Shown here: positions 1 to 9,366 of the stretch, in pieces
Numbering within the stretch: the first letter of the stretch is position 1
Layout of the letters: every line of letters starts with the position of its first letter
NCBI RefSeq assembly: GCF_003352185.1
Contig: NZ_CP029608.1
Span: 2,604,001 to 2,668,000 of the forward strand
DNA length: 64,000 nt
Reading direction: 5' to 3'
From: Pseudomonas kribbensis
GTDB lineage: Bacteria; Pseudomonadota; Gammaproteobacteria; Pseudomonadales; Pseudomonadaceae
Program-made: the position numbers and the translations under genes
The notes under the pieces: generated by a model
The model's database searches: none
What the model was told of the DNA's origin: nothing
Seen by the model: the letters and a program-made list of their open reading frames with translations, nothing else

Positions 1-122
1 AGCCGATACGATGCATGGTGATTTCTCGGATGTCCTGAATCAATACCATATACGTCATTTGAGATATGGCCAAGCCGTCGCATCCTGTTCTCCAGCACTT
101 CCCACAACCCTGGAGACTCGAC

Positions 123-917
123 ATGACTCAATCCCGCCTCGGTACCGCCCTGATCACCGGCGCTTCGTCCGGCATCGGTGCCATCTACGCTGAACGCCTG
201 GCCCGCCGTGGCCATGACCTGATCCTGGTCGCGCGCAATCGCGACCGCCTGAATGTCCTGGCCAAGCGCCTGAACGAAGAAACCGGCCGCCACGTTGAAG
301 TTCTGGCGGCCGATCTCTCCGACCGGGCCGATCTGGCAAGGGTCGAAGATCGCCTCAAAACGGACGCCAACATTTCTTTGCTGGTGAACAATGCCGGAGT
401 TGGCGCGACTCATCCGTTGCTTGAGTCGGACGTCGACAAGCTCGACGACTTGCTCACGCTCAACGTGAACGTGCTGATGCGGCTGACTTACGCGGCGGTT
501 CCGGGTTTCGTCGCCCGTGGCGGTGGCACGCTGATCAACATTGCCTCGATCGTGGCCATCGCCCCGGAGGTGTTGAACGGCGTTTACGGCGGCTCCAAGG
601 CTTTCGTCCTGGCGTTCAGCCAATCCTTGCGTCATGAACTGGCGGACAAAAATGTCCGGGTCCAGGTGGTGCTGCCCGGCGCGACGGCCACCGAATTCTG
701 GAGCGTGGCCGGGACACCGCTGGAGCATCTTCCGGAGGCCATTGTGATGCGGGCGGACGATATGGTGGACGCTTCGCTGTCCGGCCTCGACCAAGGCGAG
801 TTCGTTACCATTCCGGCTCTTCCTGAAATCGCCGACTGGAATGCCTACGAGGCGGCGCGCCAGAAGCTGATGCCTGATCTGTCGCGCAGTGAGTCGGCTG
901 CTCGCTATCGCGACTGA
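123..917 (+). CDS. Short-chain dehydrogenase/reductase (SDR)
   Basis: This is a 264-aa NAD(P)-dependent oxidoreductase of the classical SDR family. The cofactor motif TGASSGIG lies near residue 12, NNAGVG near residue 90, and the catalytic Ser (NIAS) and YxxxK (YGGSK) lie in the second half. I placed the start at ATG 123 because the Rossmann strand begins a few residues later; an ATG at 66 in the same frame would add 19 residues that do not look like SDR sequence. The substrate cannot be told from sequence. It precedes the large regulator at 1143 on the same strand, with about 225 bp between them, so co-transcription is uncertain. Confidence 0.9.
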   Translation: MTQSRLGTALITGASSGIGAIYAERLARRGHDLILVARNRDRLNVLAKRLNEETGRHVEVLAADLSDRADLARVEDRLKTDANISLLVNNAGVGATHPLLESDVDKLDDLLTLNVNVLMRLTYAAVPGFVARGGGTLINIASIVAIAPEVLNGVYGGSKAFVLAFSQSLRHELADKNVRVQVVLPGATATEFWSVAGTPLEHLPEAIVMRADDMVDASLSGLDQGEFVTIPALPEIADWNAYEAARQKLMPDLSRSESAARYRD

Positions 918-1142
918 CGTTCGACGCAGGCATCGATTTGCGAACGAAGGGGGCTACGAACATAGGCGCCGAAATTACCGGCTGAAGTTCTCACTCCGCA
1001 CGCGTCAGGCTTGAACGACCGTGCAAAACTCCTATGATGCAAAGGGCCTGCGCCTGTGACTTGCAACCGGCGACGCCCCCTTCGTTTCCCAGTGAGATCG
1101 CCCCTCGTGGAGTCTATTCCAGACGCTTTGCATGAATCACTC

Positions 1143-3989
1143 ATGACCCGGTTCGTGTTCGGGCCGTTTTGCGTCGTTCCAGGCAAAAGGCTGCTGACCA
1201 GAAACGGGGTTGCCGTGGAGATCGGCGGTCGGGCGCTGGATCTGCTGATTGCCTTGCTCGAGCAGCCGGGGCGGGTGCTGTCCAAATACGATCTGATCGA
1301 AAAGGTGTGGCCCGACAGCGTGGTCGCCGAAGGCAGTCTGCGCTTTCACATGACGGGCCTGCGGCGGATTCTCGGGGATGGCGAGGAGCACGCGCGTTAT
1401 ATCGCGACCCAGGTGGGTGTGGGTTATGCCTTCGTGGCGCCGCTGGAAAGGCAACTGTCCGGGGTTCAGCCGACGCCCACCGAGACCGGGCATCTCAGGG
1501 CAGCTTGCAGTTTGCCGCCGCGGGCGAAGTTGATCGGTCGCGAAACCGACCTGCAATTGGTCGTCGATCACCTGCAGCAGCCCAGGTTGTTTACCCTCGT
1601 CGGTCCCGGCGGTGTCGGCAAGACCAGCCTCGCCATCGAAGTGGCGCATCGCATCGCCGCCCAGGGTTACGAACGCGTCTGCTTCGTCGACCTGGCCCAG
1701 GTGGAAGACAGCACGCTGGTGCCTTCAGCACTGGCCAGGTCGCTGGAAATCGCCGTGCAGGCCGAAGATCCGATGTTCGTGTTGCTGGCGCATTTGCGCG
1801 AACAGCGGCTGATGCTGGTCATCGACAATTGCGAACACCTGATCGACGCCGTTTCGACCCTTCTGGAACAGATCAGCGACAGCGCGCCCGACGTGGGCAT
1901 TCTGGCCACCAGTCGCGAGCCGTTGCGGGTGCGTGGCGAATATGTGCATTGGCTCAATCCGCTGGAGTTTCCTCGCGAGCCCCGGCACCTGTCCACTCAG
2001 GAGCTGCTGGCATTCGCCGCGATCAAACTGTTTGTCGAGCGCGCGTCGTCGAGCAATGCGGCGTTGCTGCTGGAGGCGGATGGCGGGCAAATGATCGCGG
2101 ACATTTGCCAGCGCCTGGAGGGCATGGCCCTGCCGATCGAACTGGCGGCGATGCGGGTCGCCAGCCACGGCCTGAAGGCCACGCACGCCTTGCTCGGCGA
2201 GCGGTTTTCACTGGGCTGGTCGGGGCGCCGGACTGCGGTCCCGCGGCATCAGACGCTGCGTTCCATGCTCGACTGGAGTTACGACCTGTTGTCGGCGCCG
2301 GAGCGTCTGGCGCTGGAGCGGTTGTCGGTGTTTGTCGGGCCGTTCTCTCAAGAGGCGGCGTCCCAGGTGGTTGCCGAGTCCCAGTCCGAAGGCCCTGCGG
2401 TGGCGGCGATCCTCGATGATCTGGTGTGCAAGGGGCTGGTCACGGTCGATCACAGTGATTCGACGGATTCCTATCGGCTGCTCGAGATGACACGCGCCTA
2501 CGCCCGGGAAAAACTGGCGGCCCGGGGTGACGCCGAAGTGAACTCGCTGGCCTTCAGGCATGCGGCGTATTACATGGATCTGCTGGGCCATCCCGGCAAC
2601 TCGCCCGATGAGTTTTTCCGCAACTTTGCGCGCCTTGCCAGTCAGTTGGGCAACGTGCGCAGTGCGCTGGAGTGGAGCTTCGGGCCCCATGGCGATCCGG
2701 GCCTGGCGTTGCCCCTGGCAGCGGCGAGTGCACCCTTGTTTTTGCATTTTTCCTTGCTGGTCGAGTGCCGGACCTGGTGTGCCCGGGCCGTGGAACTGCT
2801 CGAGCTGGGATACTACGGCACGTCGACCGAAATGGAATTGCAGGCGGCGCTCGGGCTGGTGCTGATGTTCACTCAGGGCAACAGCGAAGCGGCCGAGAAA
2901 GCCTTGCTCCGGGCGCTGGACATCGCCGTTGCGCTGGCTGACCACGGGTCGCAGTTGAGGCTGCTTGGCCGCTTGCAGATTTTCTACGAACGCATTGGTG
3001 ATTTCCCTTCTTCGCTGGCGTGGGCGGAGCAGGCAGCCGTGGTCGGCAACCTCCTGAATCAGCCGGCGGCCATCGCAATCGCTTCATCGCTGACCGGCAT
3101 CTCCCATCATCTGCTGGGCGATCAGCGTCTGGCGCGCCAGGAGCTGGAACGCTCGCTGCGCAACAGTTTGCCGTCCCATCCCAGCCACACCATCTATTAC
3201 GGCTTCGATCACCGCAATCGCACCGGGCTGGCACTGGCCCGTTCGTTGTGGTTGCAGGGCTTTCCCGATCAGGCCCGGCACTGGGCTGAACTGATAGAGG
3301 CCGAAGCGTCGGCGCTGCAGCATCCGGTCACCTACTGCATCGCCATGGTCTGGATTCTGTGCATCTACATCTGGACCGGCGATCTGGAGAAAGCGGCCGC
3401 CAGCCTTGAACGGTTCAGTGCCGTGGCCGAGACCAATGCCCTGGGCCCCTATATTGCCGCCGCCCATGGCTTGCGGGCGGCGATTGCGATCCGCGCCGAA
3501 CAGCCCGGCGATGCGGTGCCGCTGCTGGAGGAAAGCCTGGCGCGGCTGCGTGGCATGCGCTACGAACTGCTCACGACATCGTTTGAAATCGCGCTGGCCG
3601 AGGGCCTGATTCTGGGTGGGCAATACGCGAACGCGCTGGTGCTGGTCGACGGCACCATCGATCACTGTCGTCAGAGCGGCGACGCCTTCGCGCTGCCGGA
3701 ACTGCTGCGGATCAAGGCCGGAATTCTCAAGGAAATCGATGGCGAAAACGTTCAGGCCATCACGGCTCTTCTTGAGGCGTCCATCGCGCTGAGTCGCGAT
3801 CAGGGAGCCTGGGCCTGGGAGTTGAGGACTTCGATGGATCTGGCCAGGCTCTGGCTGGAACAGGGAAGGGCGGAGCAGGCCAAGGCGTTGCTCGGCGCGT
3901 GTCGCGAGCAGGTCTCGGAGGGCTTCGACACCCTTGACCTGCGCCGGCTGGAAAACCTCTGGCAAAGCCTTCGCATCACGCAGGGGTGA
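1143..3989 (+). CDS. Winged-helix/NB-ARC ATPase transcriptional regulator with TPR-like C-terminus
   Basis: A 948-aa multidomain regulator. Residues about 1-100 form an OmpR/PhoB-type winged helix (Trans_reg_C; GRALDLLIALLEQPGRVLSK is recognisable). An NB-ARC-type ATPase follows, with Walker A GPGGVGKTS near residue 157 and Walker B LMLVIDNCEHL near residue 225. The C-terminal 500 residues are helical and Ala/Leu-rich, consistent with TPR-like repeats. Proteins of this build are thought to act as ligand- or partner-gated activators, often of neighbouring genes. Start ATG 1143 is preferred over upstream in-frame codons because the winged helix begins directly after it. Its stop overlaps the convergent response regulator by 14 bp. 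The signal and target are unknown; the SDR just upstream is a candidate. Confidence 0.85.
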   Translation: MTRFVFGPFCVVPGKRLLTRNGVAVEIGGRALDLLIALLEQPGRVLSKYDLIEKVWPDSVVAEGSLRFHMTGLRRILGDGEEHARYIATQVGVGYAFVAPLERQLSGVQPTPTETGHLRAACSLPPRAKLIGRETDLQLVVDHLQQPRLFTLVGPGGVGKTSLAIEVAHRIAAQGYERVCFVDLAQVEDSTLVPSALARSLEIAVQAEDPMFVLLAHLREQRLMLVIDNCEHLIDAVSTLLEQISDSAPDVGILATSREPLRVRGEYVHWLNPLEFPREPRHLSTQELLAFAAIKLFVERASSSNAALLLEADGGQMIADICQRLEGMALPIELAAMRVASHGLKATHALLGERFSLGWSGRRTAVPRHQTLRSMLDWSYDLLSAPERLALERLSVFVGPFSQEAASQVVAESQSEGPAVAAILDDLVCKGLVTVDHSDSTDSYRLLEMTRAYAREKLAARGDAEVNSLAFRHAAYYMDLLGHPGNSPDEFFRNFARLASQLGNVRSALEWSFGPHGDPGLALPLAAASAPLFLHFSLLVECRTWCARAVELLELGYYGTSTEMELQAALGLVLMFTQGNSEAAEKALLRALDIAVALADHGSQLRLLGRLQIFYERIGDFPSSLAWAEQAAVVGNLLNQPAAIAIASSLTGISHHLLGDQRLARQELERSLRNSLPSHPSHTIYYGFDHRNRTGLALARSLWLQGFPDQARHWAELIEAEASALQHPVTYCIAMVWILCIYIWTGDLEKAAASLERFSAVAETNALGPYIAAAHGLRAAIAIRAEQPGDAVPLLEESLARLRGMRYELLTTSFEIALAEGLILGGQYANALVLVDGTIDHCRQSGDAFALPELLRIKAGILKEIDGENVQAITALLEASIALSRDQGAWAWELRTSMDLARLWLEQGRAEQAKALLGACREQVSEGFDTLDLRRLENLWQSLRITQG

Positions 3990-4590
3990 TCAGCGCCGCC
4001 ATTTTCACCAGATCTGCCAGCGAACGGGCCTTCATCTTGCGCATGACCTTGCCCCGGTGGGCCTTCACCGTGATCTCGCTGATCTCGAGGTCTGCGGCGA
4101 TCAACTTGTTCAGCCGACCACTGACCACCGCGGCCATGATTTCCTGTTCGCGGGGCGTCAGGGTCTTGTAGGCCTCCAGCACGGAACACAGGGCTTTTTC
4201 CCCCTCCAGAGCCGCACGGCTGCCTTCGAGCGCATCGCCCATGGCGGTCAGCAGCTCATCATCGTTGAACGGCTTGGTCAGAAACTCCACCGCACCGGCT
4301 TTCAAGGCCCGCACCGTGCGCGGAATGTCTCCGTACCCGGTGATGAAGATGATCGGCATGTTGTAGCGCTCGTCAGCCAGGTACGTCTGCAGATCCAGAC
4401 CGTTCAGGTCAGGCAGGTTGATATCCAGTACCAGACAACTGGGTACCCGCGCGCGGGGCTCGGCGAGAAAATCCTGCGCGGATTCGAAGAGTCGTGGCTG
4501 CCAGCCGGCGCATCGGATCATCAGCTCCAGCGACTCGCGCACGGAGATGTCGTCATCCACAACGAACACCACAGGCGTGACATCACTCAT
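3976..4590 (-). CDS. FixJ/NarL-type response regulator
   Basis: A 204-aa two-component response regulator. The N-terminal receiver has the acidic pair VDDD, the phospho-acceptor Asp in VLDINLPD, and the Lys in LTKPF. The C-terminal LuxR-type helix-turn-helix is LTPREQEIMAAV...EITVKAHRGKVMRKM. I chose ATG 4590 because GGAG lies about 9 bases upstream; an in-frame ATG at 4638 is possible but adds an atypical leader. It is the last gene of a minus-strand operon: PAS histidine kinase, receiver-only regulator, then this DNA-binding output. This fits a FixL/FixJ-like relay acting on unknown promoters. Confidence 0.9.
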   Translation of the reverse strand: MSDVTPVVFVVDDDISVRESLELMIRCAGWQPRLFESAQDFLAEPRARVPSCLVLDINLPDLNGLDLQTYLADERYNMPIIFITGYGDIPRTVRALKAGAVEFLTKPFNDDELLTAMGDALEGSRAALEGEKALCSVLEAYKTLTPREQEIMAAVVSGRLNKLIAADLEISEITVKAHRGKVMRKMKARSLADLVKMAALITPA

Positions 4591-4667
4591 CGGCAATGCT
4601 CCGTGGCGGGGGGACACTGTGTGATTCGAGTTCAACATGTCGATTCCTTTTCTTTACCGCTTCGCGT

Positions 4668-5039
4668 TCAGTCGAGGGGCAGGGCAGCGCTCAGGGCCTT
4701 GATCAGTTGCGCTTCACTGAAGGGCTTGAACAGACACTCCACCGCGCCGGTGTTCAACAGCTTTGCCTGTTGGCTGGCGTCGGCGTGAGCGGTGATGAAA
4801 ATCACCGGAATGCGATAGCCGCGTCGCAGCAGTTCCTTGTGCAGATCCGGCCCGGACATGCCCGGCATGGCGACATCGAGAATCAGGCAATCGGTCAGGC
4901 CGAGATAAGGCGAGGCCAGAAACCCCTGCGCCGAGGCGAACGCCTGGACAGCGAATCCGAACTCCCTGATCAGGTCAGGCAACGATTCACGAACCGACTC
5001 GTCATCATCGACAACCGATACGAGCAAGTACTTACCCAT
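4668..5039 (-). CDS. Single-domain response regulator (receiver only)
   Basis: A 123-aa protein made only of a CheY-like receiver domain. The acidic pocket VVDDDES, phospho-acceptor Asp in LILDVAMPG, and Lys in LFKPF are present, with no output domain. Its ATG shares a base with the stop codon of the histidine kinase (TGATG), indicating translational coupling. It may be a phosphate sink, a competitor for the FixJ regulator downstream, or a relay intermediate; sequence alone does not decide. Confidence 0.9.
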   Translation of the reverse strand: MGKYLLVSVVDDDESVRESLPDLIREFGFAVQAFASAQGFLASPYLGLTDCLILDVAMPGMSGPDLHKELLRRGYRIPVIFITAHADASQQAKLLNTGAVECLFKPFSEAQLIKALSAALPLD

Positions 5040-6637
5040 CAGTGATTCTCCATGACGCGATCACAGGCCTCGCGGTTGTCGGCATTCGGGATTGAAAAGG
5101 CGAACGTCGCACCCGGACCGTCGTGAGCAGAGGCCCGGAGCTGCCCGTCGTGGTGTTCGATGATGGAGCGACTGATCGACAGACCGACCCCCATGCCCGA
5201 GCTTTTGGTGGTGTAGAAGGCATTGAAAATCCGTTCCATGTCCTGTGGATCGACCCCGGTGCCGCTGTCCTTTACCGCCAGATAAACGCTCCGGTCTTGT
5301 TCCTGGCCGGTGCTGACGATCAATTCTCTGGCGCGACCGGTGATGCTGCTCATGGCCTCGACGGCGTTCATGATCAGGTTGAGGATCACCTGTTGAAGCT
5401 GGACCCGGTCGCCCCTGACCGGCGGCAGGGCCTCGGCGAATCGAGGATGAAGCACCACGCCGTTGCGTTGCAGCTCGCCCAGCAGCATGGCAATGACTTC
5501 CCGTGCGGCGTCATTGAGGTCGACGTTTTCAATCGTGATGCTTTTTTTCGAGAACAACGCTCGCAAGCGATTGATCACATCGGCCGCGCGATTGCCGTCG
5601 CGAATGGTGCGGCGCGCGGTTTCCAGGGCTCCGTCGACATTCGGCGGATCGGCTCCGAGCATGCGCAGGCAGGTACTGGCGTTGGTGATGATACCGGCCA
5701 GCGGCTGATTGACCTCATGGGCAATGGACGCGGTGACCGCCCCCAGGCTGGCGACTCTGGCCAGATGCGTCAGTTCGGAACGGGCCTTGGCCAGAAAGGC
5801 TTCCGCCTGCTTGCGGTCTTCGATGTCGGTGTTTTCGCCATACCAGCGCACGATCCGGCCCGTCTCATCGCGCTGGGGGACGGCGCGGATCAGAAACCAG
5901 CGATAAATGCCGTCGAAGCGTTTCAGGCGAGCCTCGTACTCACCGGCATCGCCCGAGTGCAGAAGCGCCTGCCAGTAACCGCCCAGTCCGGGAGCGTCGT
6001 CGGGATGGATCGATGCCACCCAGCCATCGCCGCACGCCTCTTCGAGCGACATGCCGGTGTAATCGCACCACCGCCGGTTGACGAATCCGACACTGCCTTC
6101 GGGGGACGCGCTCCAGACGAACCCGGGAACGGCATCGATGATGCCGCGCAGGCGCTCCTCCGAGCTGCTGACCTCCGCGAGGGCTTTGGCGATCAAGACC
6201 TTGTCCCGTCGGCGCTCATCGATATCGACCTGCAACACGCACCAGCGAGTGATGGTGCCTTCGCTGTTCCTGACCGGCAGGCCGCGCACGTGAAACCAGC
6301 GATAGACACCGTCGGCGCGCCGAATCCGATGCTCGATATCGTAAGGTGTGCCGGTGCTGACCGAATGCATCCACGCCGCGCTGACCGATGGCAGATCGTC
6401 CGGGTGCAGGGTGTCGCTGGCCTGCCAGTTTTTCAGTTCATCGAGGGGGATGCCGATGTAGTCCAGGATTTGCCGGTTGACCTGCTCCAGCTCACCGGAC
6501 GGTGTCATGAAGGCGACCATGGCCGGAATGCTGTCGATGATCGAGTCGGCCTCAGGCATTGGCAGGCCCCTGTCATTGACGTGGCCCGGACCGTCTTCGA
6601 TGACGCGCTCCCGCTCGTTCGCCATGTCGATTCTCAT
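5039..6637 (-). CDS. PAS-PAS sensor histidine kinase (soluble)
   Basis: A 532-aa histidine kinase with no membrane segment, so it probably senses inside the cell. Two PAS domains with PAC segments are visible (DSIIDSIPAMVAF... and GIIDAVPGFVWSA..., each ending in a YRWF...RAVP/RGLP stretch), followed by the HisKA H-box ASIAHEVNQPLAGI and a HATPase with N box NLIMNAVEAM and G boxes DSGTGVDP and GMGVGLSIS. The HEVNQPL box is typical of FixL/DctB-like kinases. I chose ATG 6637, with GGTGA upstream, over the longer frame beginning at 6775. It heads the three-gene operon with both response regulators. Confidence 0.9.
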   Translation of the reverse strand: MRIDMANERERVIEDGPGHVNDRGLPMPEADSIIDSIPAMVAFMTPSGELEQVNRQILDYIGIPLDELKNWQASDTLHPDDLPSVSAAWMHSVSTGTPYDIEHRIRRADGVYRWFHVRGLPVRNSEGTITRWCVLQVDIDERRRDKVLIAKALAEVSSSEERLRGIIDAVPGFVWSASPEGSVGFVNRRWCDYTGMSLEEACGDGWVASIHPDDAPGLGGYWQALLHSGDAGEYEARLKRFDGIYRWFLIRAVPQRDETGRIVRWYGENTDIEDRKQAEAFLAKARSELTHLARVASLGAVTASIAHEVNQPLAGIITNASTCLRMLGADPPNVDGALETARRTIRDGNRAADVINRLRALFSKKSITIENVDLNDAAREVIAMLLGELQRNGVVLHPRFAEALPPVRGDRVQLQQVILNLIMNAVEAMSSITGRARELIVSTGQEQDRSVYLAVKDSGTGVDPQDMERIFNAFYTTKSSGMGVGLSISRSIIEHHDGQLRASAHDGPGATFAFSIPNADNREACDRVMENH

Positions 6638-6968
6638 TGTGCAGTCACCGTTGAACAAAGATGCGCCTTCTGATGGCACTCGCCCATCATACTTTGGTGT
6701 CGCTTTCCGCGAATATCGGCCGCCCTCACGCATTGCGATGCGCATCACAGACCGCCCGGGGCTTTTGTAAGCCACTGTATCTACGGCCCCTCAAGCCACA
6801 CAAACATGCAAATGAGCCTGTTCGCGAAACTGCGCGGATACACCACCCGGCCACCCTTGGCGCTGGTTTCAACGTCTTCCGACGATTGAATGAAGACAAC
6901 GTGACGTCCGCGCTCCTGCCACCCGAACGGCAGCAGGACAGGTCGTCCCTGTGGCAGGGCAGAACACA
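6638..6968. promoter_or_regulatory. Divergent intergenic region between histidine kinase and quinone oxidoreductase
   Basis: About 330 bp without a supportable gene; it must hold the promoters of the kinase operon (leftward) and the oxidoreductase (rightward). An 8-bp inverted repeat, CCTGCCAC at 6915-6922 and GTGGCAGG at 6951-6958, sits just upstream of the oxidoreductase start and could form a leader hairpin. A 27-codon ATG frame (from about 6809) is present but has nothing to support it as a gene. Confidence 0.4.
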
Positions 6969-7934
6969 ATGAAAGCAGTCGTGATCCAGGCCTTTGGCGG
7001 GCCCGAAGTCTTGACGGTGCAAGACATTCAACTGGCTGAACCGGGACCCGGACAAGTCCTGGTCAAGGTCATGGCGGCGGGTATCAATTTCATGGACACC
7101 GGTGTCCGTCGCGGCCTCGGCGCTGCCTGGGAGCTGCCGCTGACGCCGGGTGCGGAAGGCGCCGGTATCGTCCTGGCCACCGGCCCGCAGGTGACGGAGT
7201 TCGGTGTCGGTGACCGCGTAGCCTGGCATTACGTGCCGGGCAGCTACGCCGAACAGGTGATCGCCCCGGTCAGTCAGTTGGTGCCGTTGCCCGACGAGAT
7301 CGACTTCAGCACCGCCGCCAGCCTGATGATGCAGGGTCTGACCGCCAGCAATCTGGTGGACAAGGTGCATGCGATCCAGCCGGGCGATGTGGCATTCGTG
7401 CACGCGGCGGCGGGGGGCGTGGGGCTGATGCTGACTCAGTTGATCAAACTGCGGGGCGGCAAGGTCATTGGCCGGGTGTCCCAGGCCGACAAGGTGGAGG
7501 CGGTGCTCGCGGCCGGGGCTGACTACGTAGTGATCGGGCGGGCGCACAACATTGCCGGACAGGTCATGCGCCTGACGGAGGGGCAGCGGGTGAGTGTGGT
7601 GTACGACGGCACAGGGGCGGAGGGCTTCGCCGAATCGTTGAGCCTGCTGGACCATTTCGGCACCCTGGCCTTGTACGGGCCGTTCATGGACCCGATCCCG
7701 CCGATCGATATCTTCAGCGTGCCGCGCAGTATCAAGCTGACGTATCCCTCGGTCATGCACTACGTGCGCAACCGCGAGCTCCTGCTGGAAAAGTCCCGGC
7801 AACTGTTCGCGTGGGTCAGCACCGGCAAACTGAAAACCTTCATCGGCCAGCGTTATTCACTGGACGGCGCGCAGCAGGCCCATCGCGATATCGAGTCGCG
7901 CAATACGACGGGCAAGCTGATCATTGTTCCTTAG
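6969..7934 (+). CDS. Quinone oxidoreductase-like zinc-independent dehydrogenase (MDR family)
   Basis: A 321-aa member of the quinone oxidoreductase (zeta-crystallin/QOR) branch of medium-chain dehydrogenases, expected to use NADPH to reduce quinones. MKAVVIQAFGGPEVL is the usual QOR start. The cofactor-binding stretch AFVHAAAGGVGLMLTQL is present near residue 142, and the zinc-binding Cys residues of alcohol dehydrogenases are absent. ATG 6969 is preferred to the in-frame codon at 6951 on homology of the N-terminus. Its 3' end overlaps the convergent MFS gene by 14 bp. Confidence 0.9.
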   Translation: MKAVVIQAFGGPEVLTVQDIQLAEPGPGQVLVKVMAAGINFMDTGVRRGLGAAWELPLTPGAEGAGIVLATGPQVTEFGVGDRVAWHYVPGSYAEQVIAPVSQLVPLPDEIDFSTAASLMMQGLTASNLVDKVHAIQPGDVAFVHAAAGGVGLMLTQLIKLRGGKVIGRVSQADKVEAVLAAGADYVVIGRAHNIAGQVMRLTEGQRVSVVYDGTGAEGFAESLSLLDHFGTLALYGPFMDPIPPIDIFSVPRSIKLTYPSVMHYVRNRELLLEKSRQLFAWVSTGKLKTFIGQRYSLDGAQQAHRDIESRNTTGKLIIVP

Positions 7935-9150
7935 TGCCACGCCAGATCAGCAGCGCTGCCAACAGCTGGCTGCCGGCGAAGAACGTGAACAGCTCTTGCG
8001 CGGTCCATCGGGCATCCAGCAGAAAACCGGCGACTATCGGCGAAATGATCGCCCCCAGGCGCCCCATCGCCAGCACCACGCCGACGCCGGTCGTACGGAC
8101 TGACGTGCAGAACGCCTGAGGGGCCAGGACATACAGGGCGGCGACCGCACCGTTGAGCATCAGGCCAAGCGTGACGGCCACGAGCGCGGCCAGACCGGGC
8201 ACGTGCGAGGCCGGCACCATCAGTGGCAGCAGGGCAGCGTTGAGCAGCAGGAAACCCGACGACAATCGCCGGCAGCCATACCGATTGGCCGCCAGTCCCA
8301 GTAACAGGGCGCCGAGCATGCCCCCCGACGCCAGCAGAACGCCGATCCGGGCGCCTTGCCGATCGGTAAAACCGTTGTGCACCAGAAGACTCGGGGTCCA
8401 GCTCATCACGAAGTAATAGCAGAACATCAACAGAAAGAGTGCCAGCGCCAGAGACGTGGTCTGTTGCCATTGACCGGACGAAAACGGTCGGCGGGCATTG
8501 TCTGGCGACGCTGGCGTGACAGGCCCACGGCGTTCAAGTGCCAGAAATGACGGCGACTCTCGCAGCCAGAAGACGCCCGCCAACGCTGCCGCCAGCGTGA
8601 TACAGCCTCCCGCGAGAAAGACATACCGCCAGCCCATGAAATCATTCAATACGTGAGCCAGCACGCCGCCCAGGCTGGCGCCCATGGCGAAGGCGAGAGA
8701 TTGCAACGCGATGGCCAGATTGCGCCGCTGCGCGCTGGCGTGCTCGAACGTCAGCACGTTCGCCCCTACCAGCACCGCCCCCGTGCCGATGCCGGTCAAC
8801 AACCGCAAAAGCATCAATACGTGATGATCCTGGCTCCAGAACGACAGCAACATGCTCAGTCCGCCGAGCAGCAGGCCGGTGAGCAATAACGGCCTGCGCC
8901 CGAAGCGGTCGGCCCTGGGCGCGGCCAGCAGCGAACCGAGCGCCATCCCGACCAGGCTGGCGCTCAACAACAGGCCCGTTTGCGCGCCGTTCAACGTCCA
9001 CTCCGCTGACACCCGGCTGGCGGTGAAGGCCATGGCCATCACGTCCAGACCGTCGATCACGTTGAACAGCATGCACAGCCCGATCACCCACCACTGCGAA
9101 GTGGTCGATGACGTGCCGCACGGGCGCTCGAGCGCTGTTTCCCCACGCAT
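7921..9150 (-). CDS. MFS transporter, aromatic acid:H+ symporter-like
   Basis: A 409-aa major facilitator with about 12 hydrophobic segments. The loop 2-3 signature appears as GSLLAAPRADRFGRRPLLL, and the start of the first helix reads GLCMLFNVIDGLDVMAMAF. The Asp-rich first helix (VIDGLDV) is characteristic of the AAHS family that imports aromatic acids such as 4-hydroxybenzoate, though the exact substrate is not certain. ATG 9150 follows AAGGA by 6 bases, while the TTG codon at 9156 abuts that ribosome site and is rejected. It is divergent from the epoxide-hydrolase-like gene. Confidence 0.85.
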   Translation of the reverse strand: MRGETALERPCGTSSTTSQWWVIGLCMLFNVIDGLDVMAMAFTASRVSAEWTLNGAQTGLLLSASLVGMALGSLLAAPRADRFGRRPLLLTGLLLGGLSMLLSFWSQDHHVLMLLRLLTGIGTGAVLVGANVLTFEHASAQRRNLAIALQSLAFAMGASLGGVLAHVLNDFMGWRYVFLAGGCITLAAALAGVFWLRESPSFLALERRGPVTPASPDNARRPFSSGQWQQTTSLALALFLLMFCYYFVMSWTPSLLVHNGFTDRQGARIGVLLASGGMLGALLLGLAANRYGCRRLSSGFLLLNAALLPLMVPASHVPGLAALVAVTLGLMLNGAVAALYVLAPQAFCTSVRTTGVGVVLAMGRLGAIISPIVAGFLLDARWTAQELFTFFAGSQLLAALLIWRGTKEQ

Positions 9151-9366
9151 CCGCAATCCTTGTTCTGCCAGGTCATTCGAATGGGCCGGCTCGCCGAGCC
9201 GTATCCCCGCCGCATTTTGCCCGTTAACCGCTGCTGAATTCGAGCGCGATTTTGCGCGTCATACCAAGGTACCGACCGACACCATCGTGTAATCGCTGCG
9301 AGGGTGGCGGGGTGGTCTGATCCGATTGGCGATGCCTTTCGAATAATGACTACAAGGAGATCCAAC

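Noticed and set aside
6809-6892. A 27-codon plus-strand frame in the kinase/oxidoreductase gap
   Set aside because: No ribosome site of note and no similarity; such short frames occur by chance.
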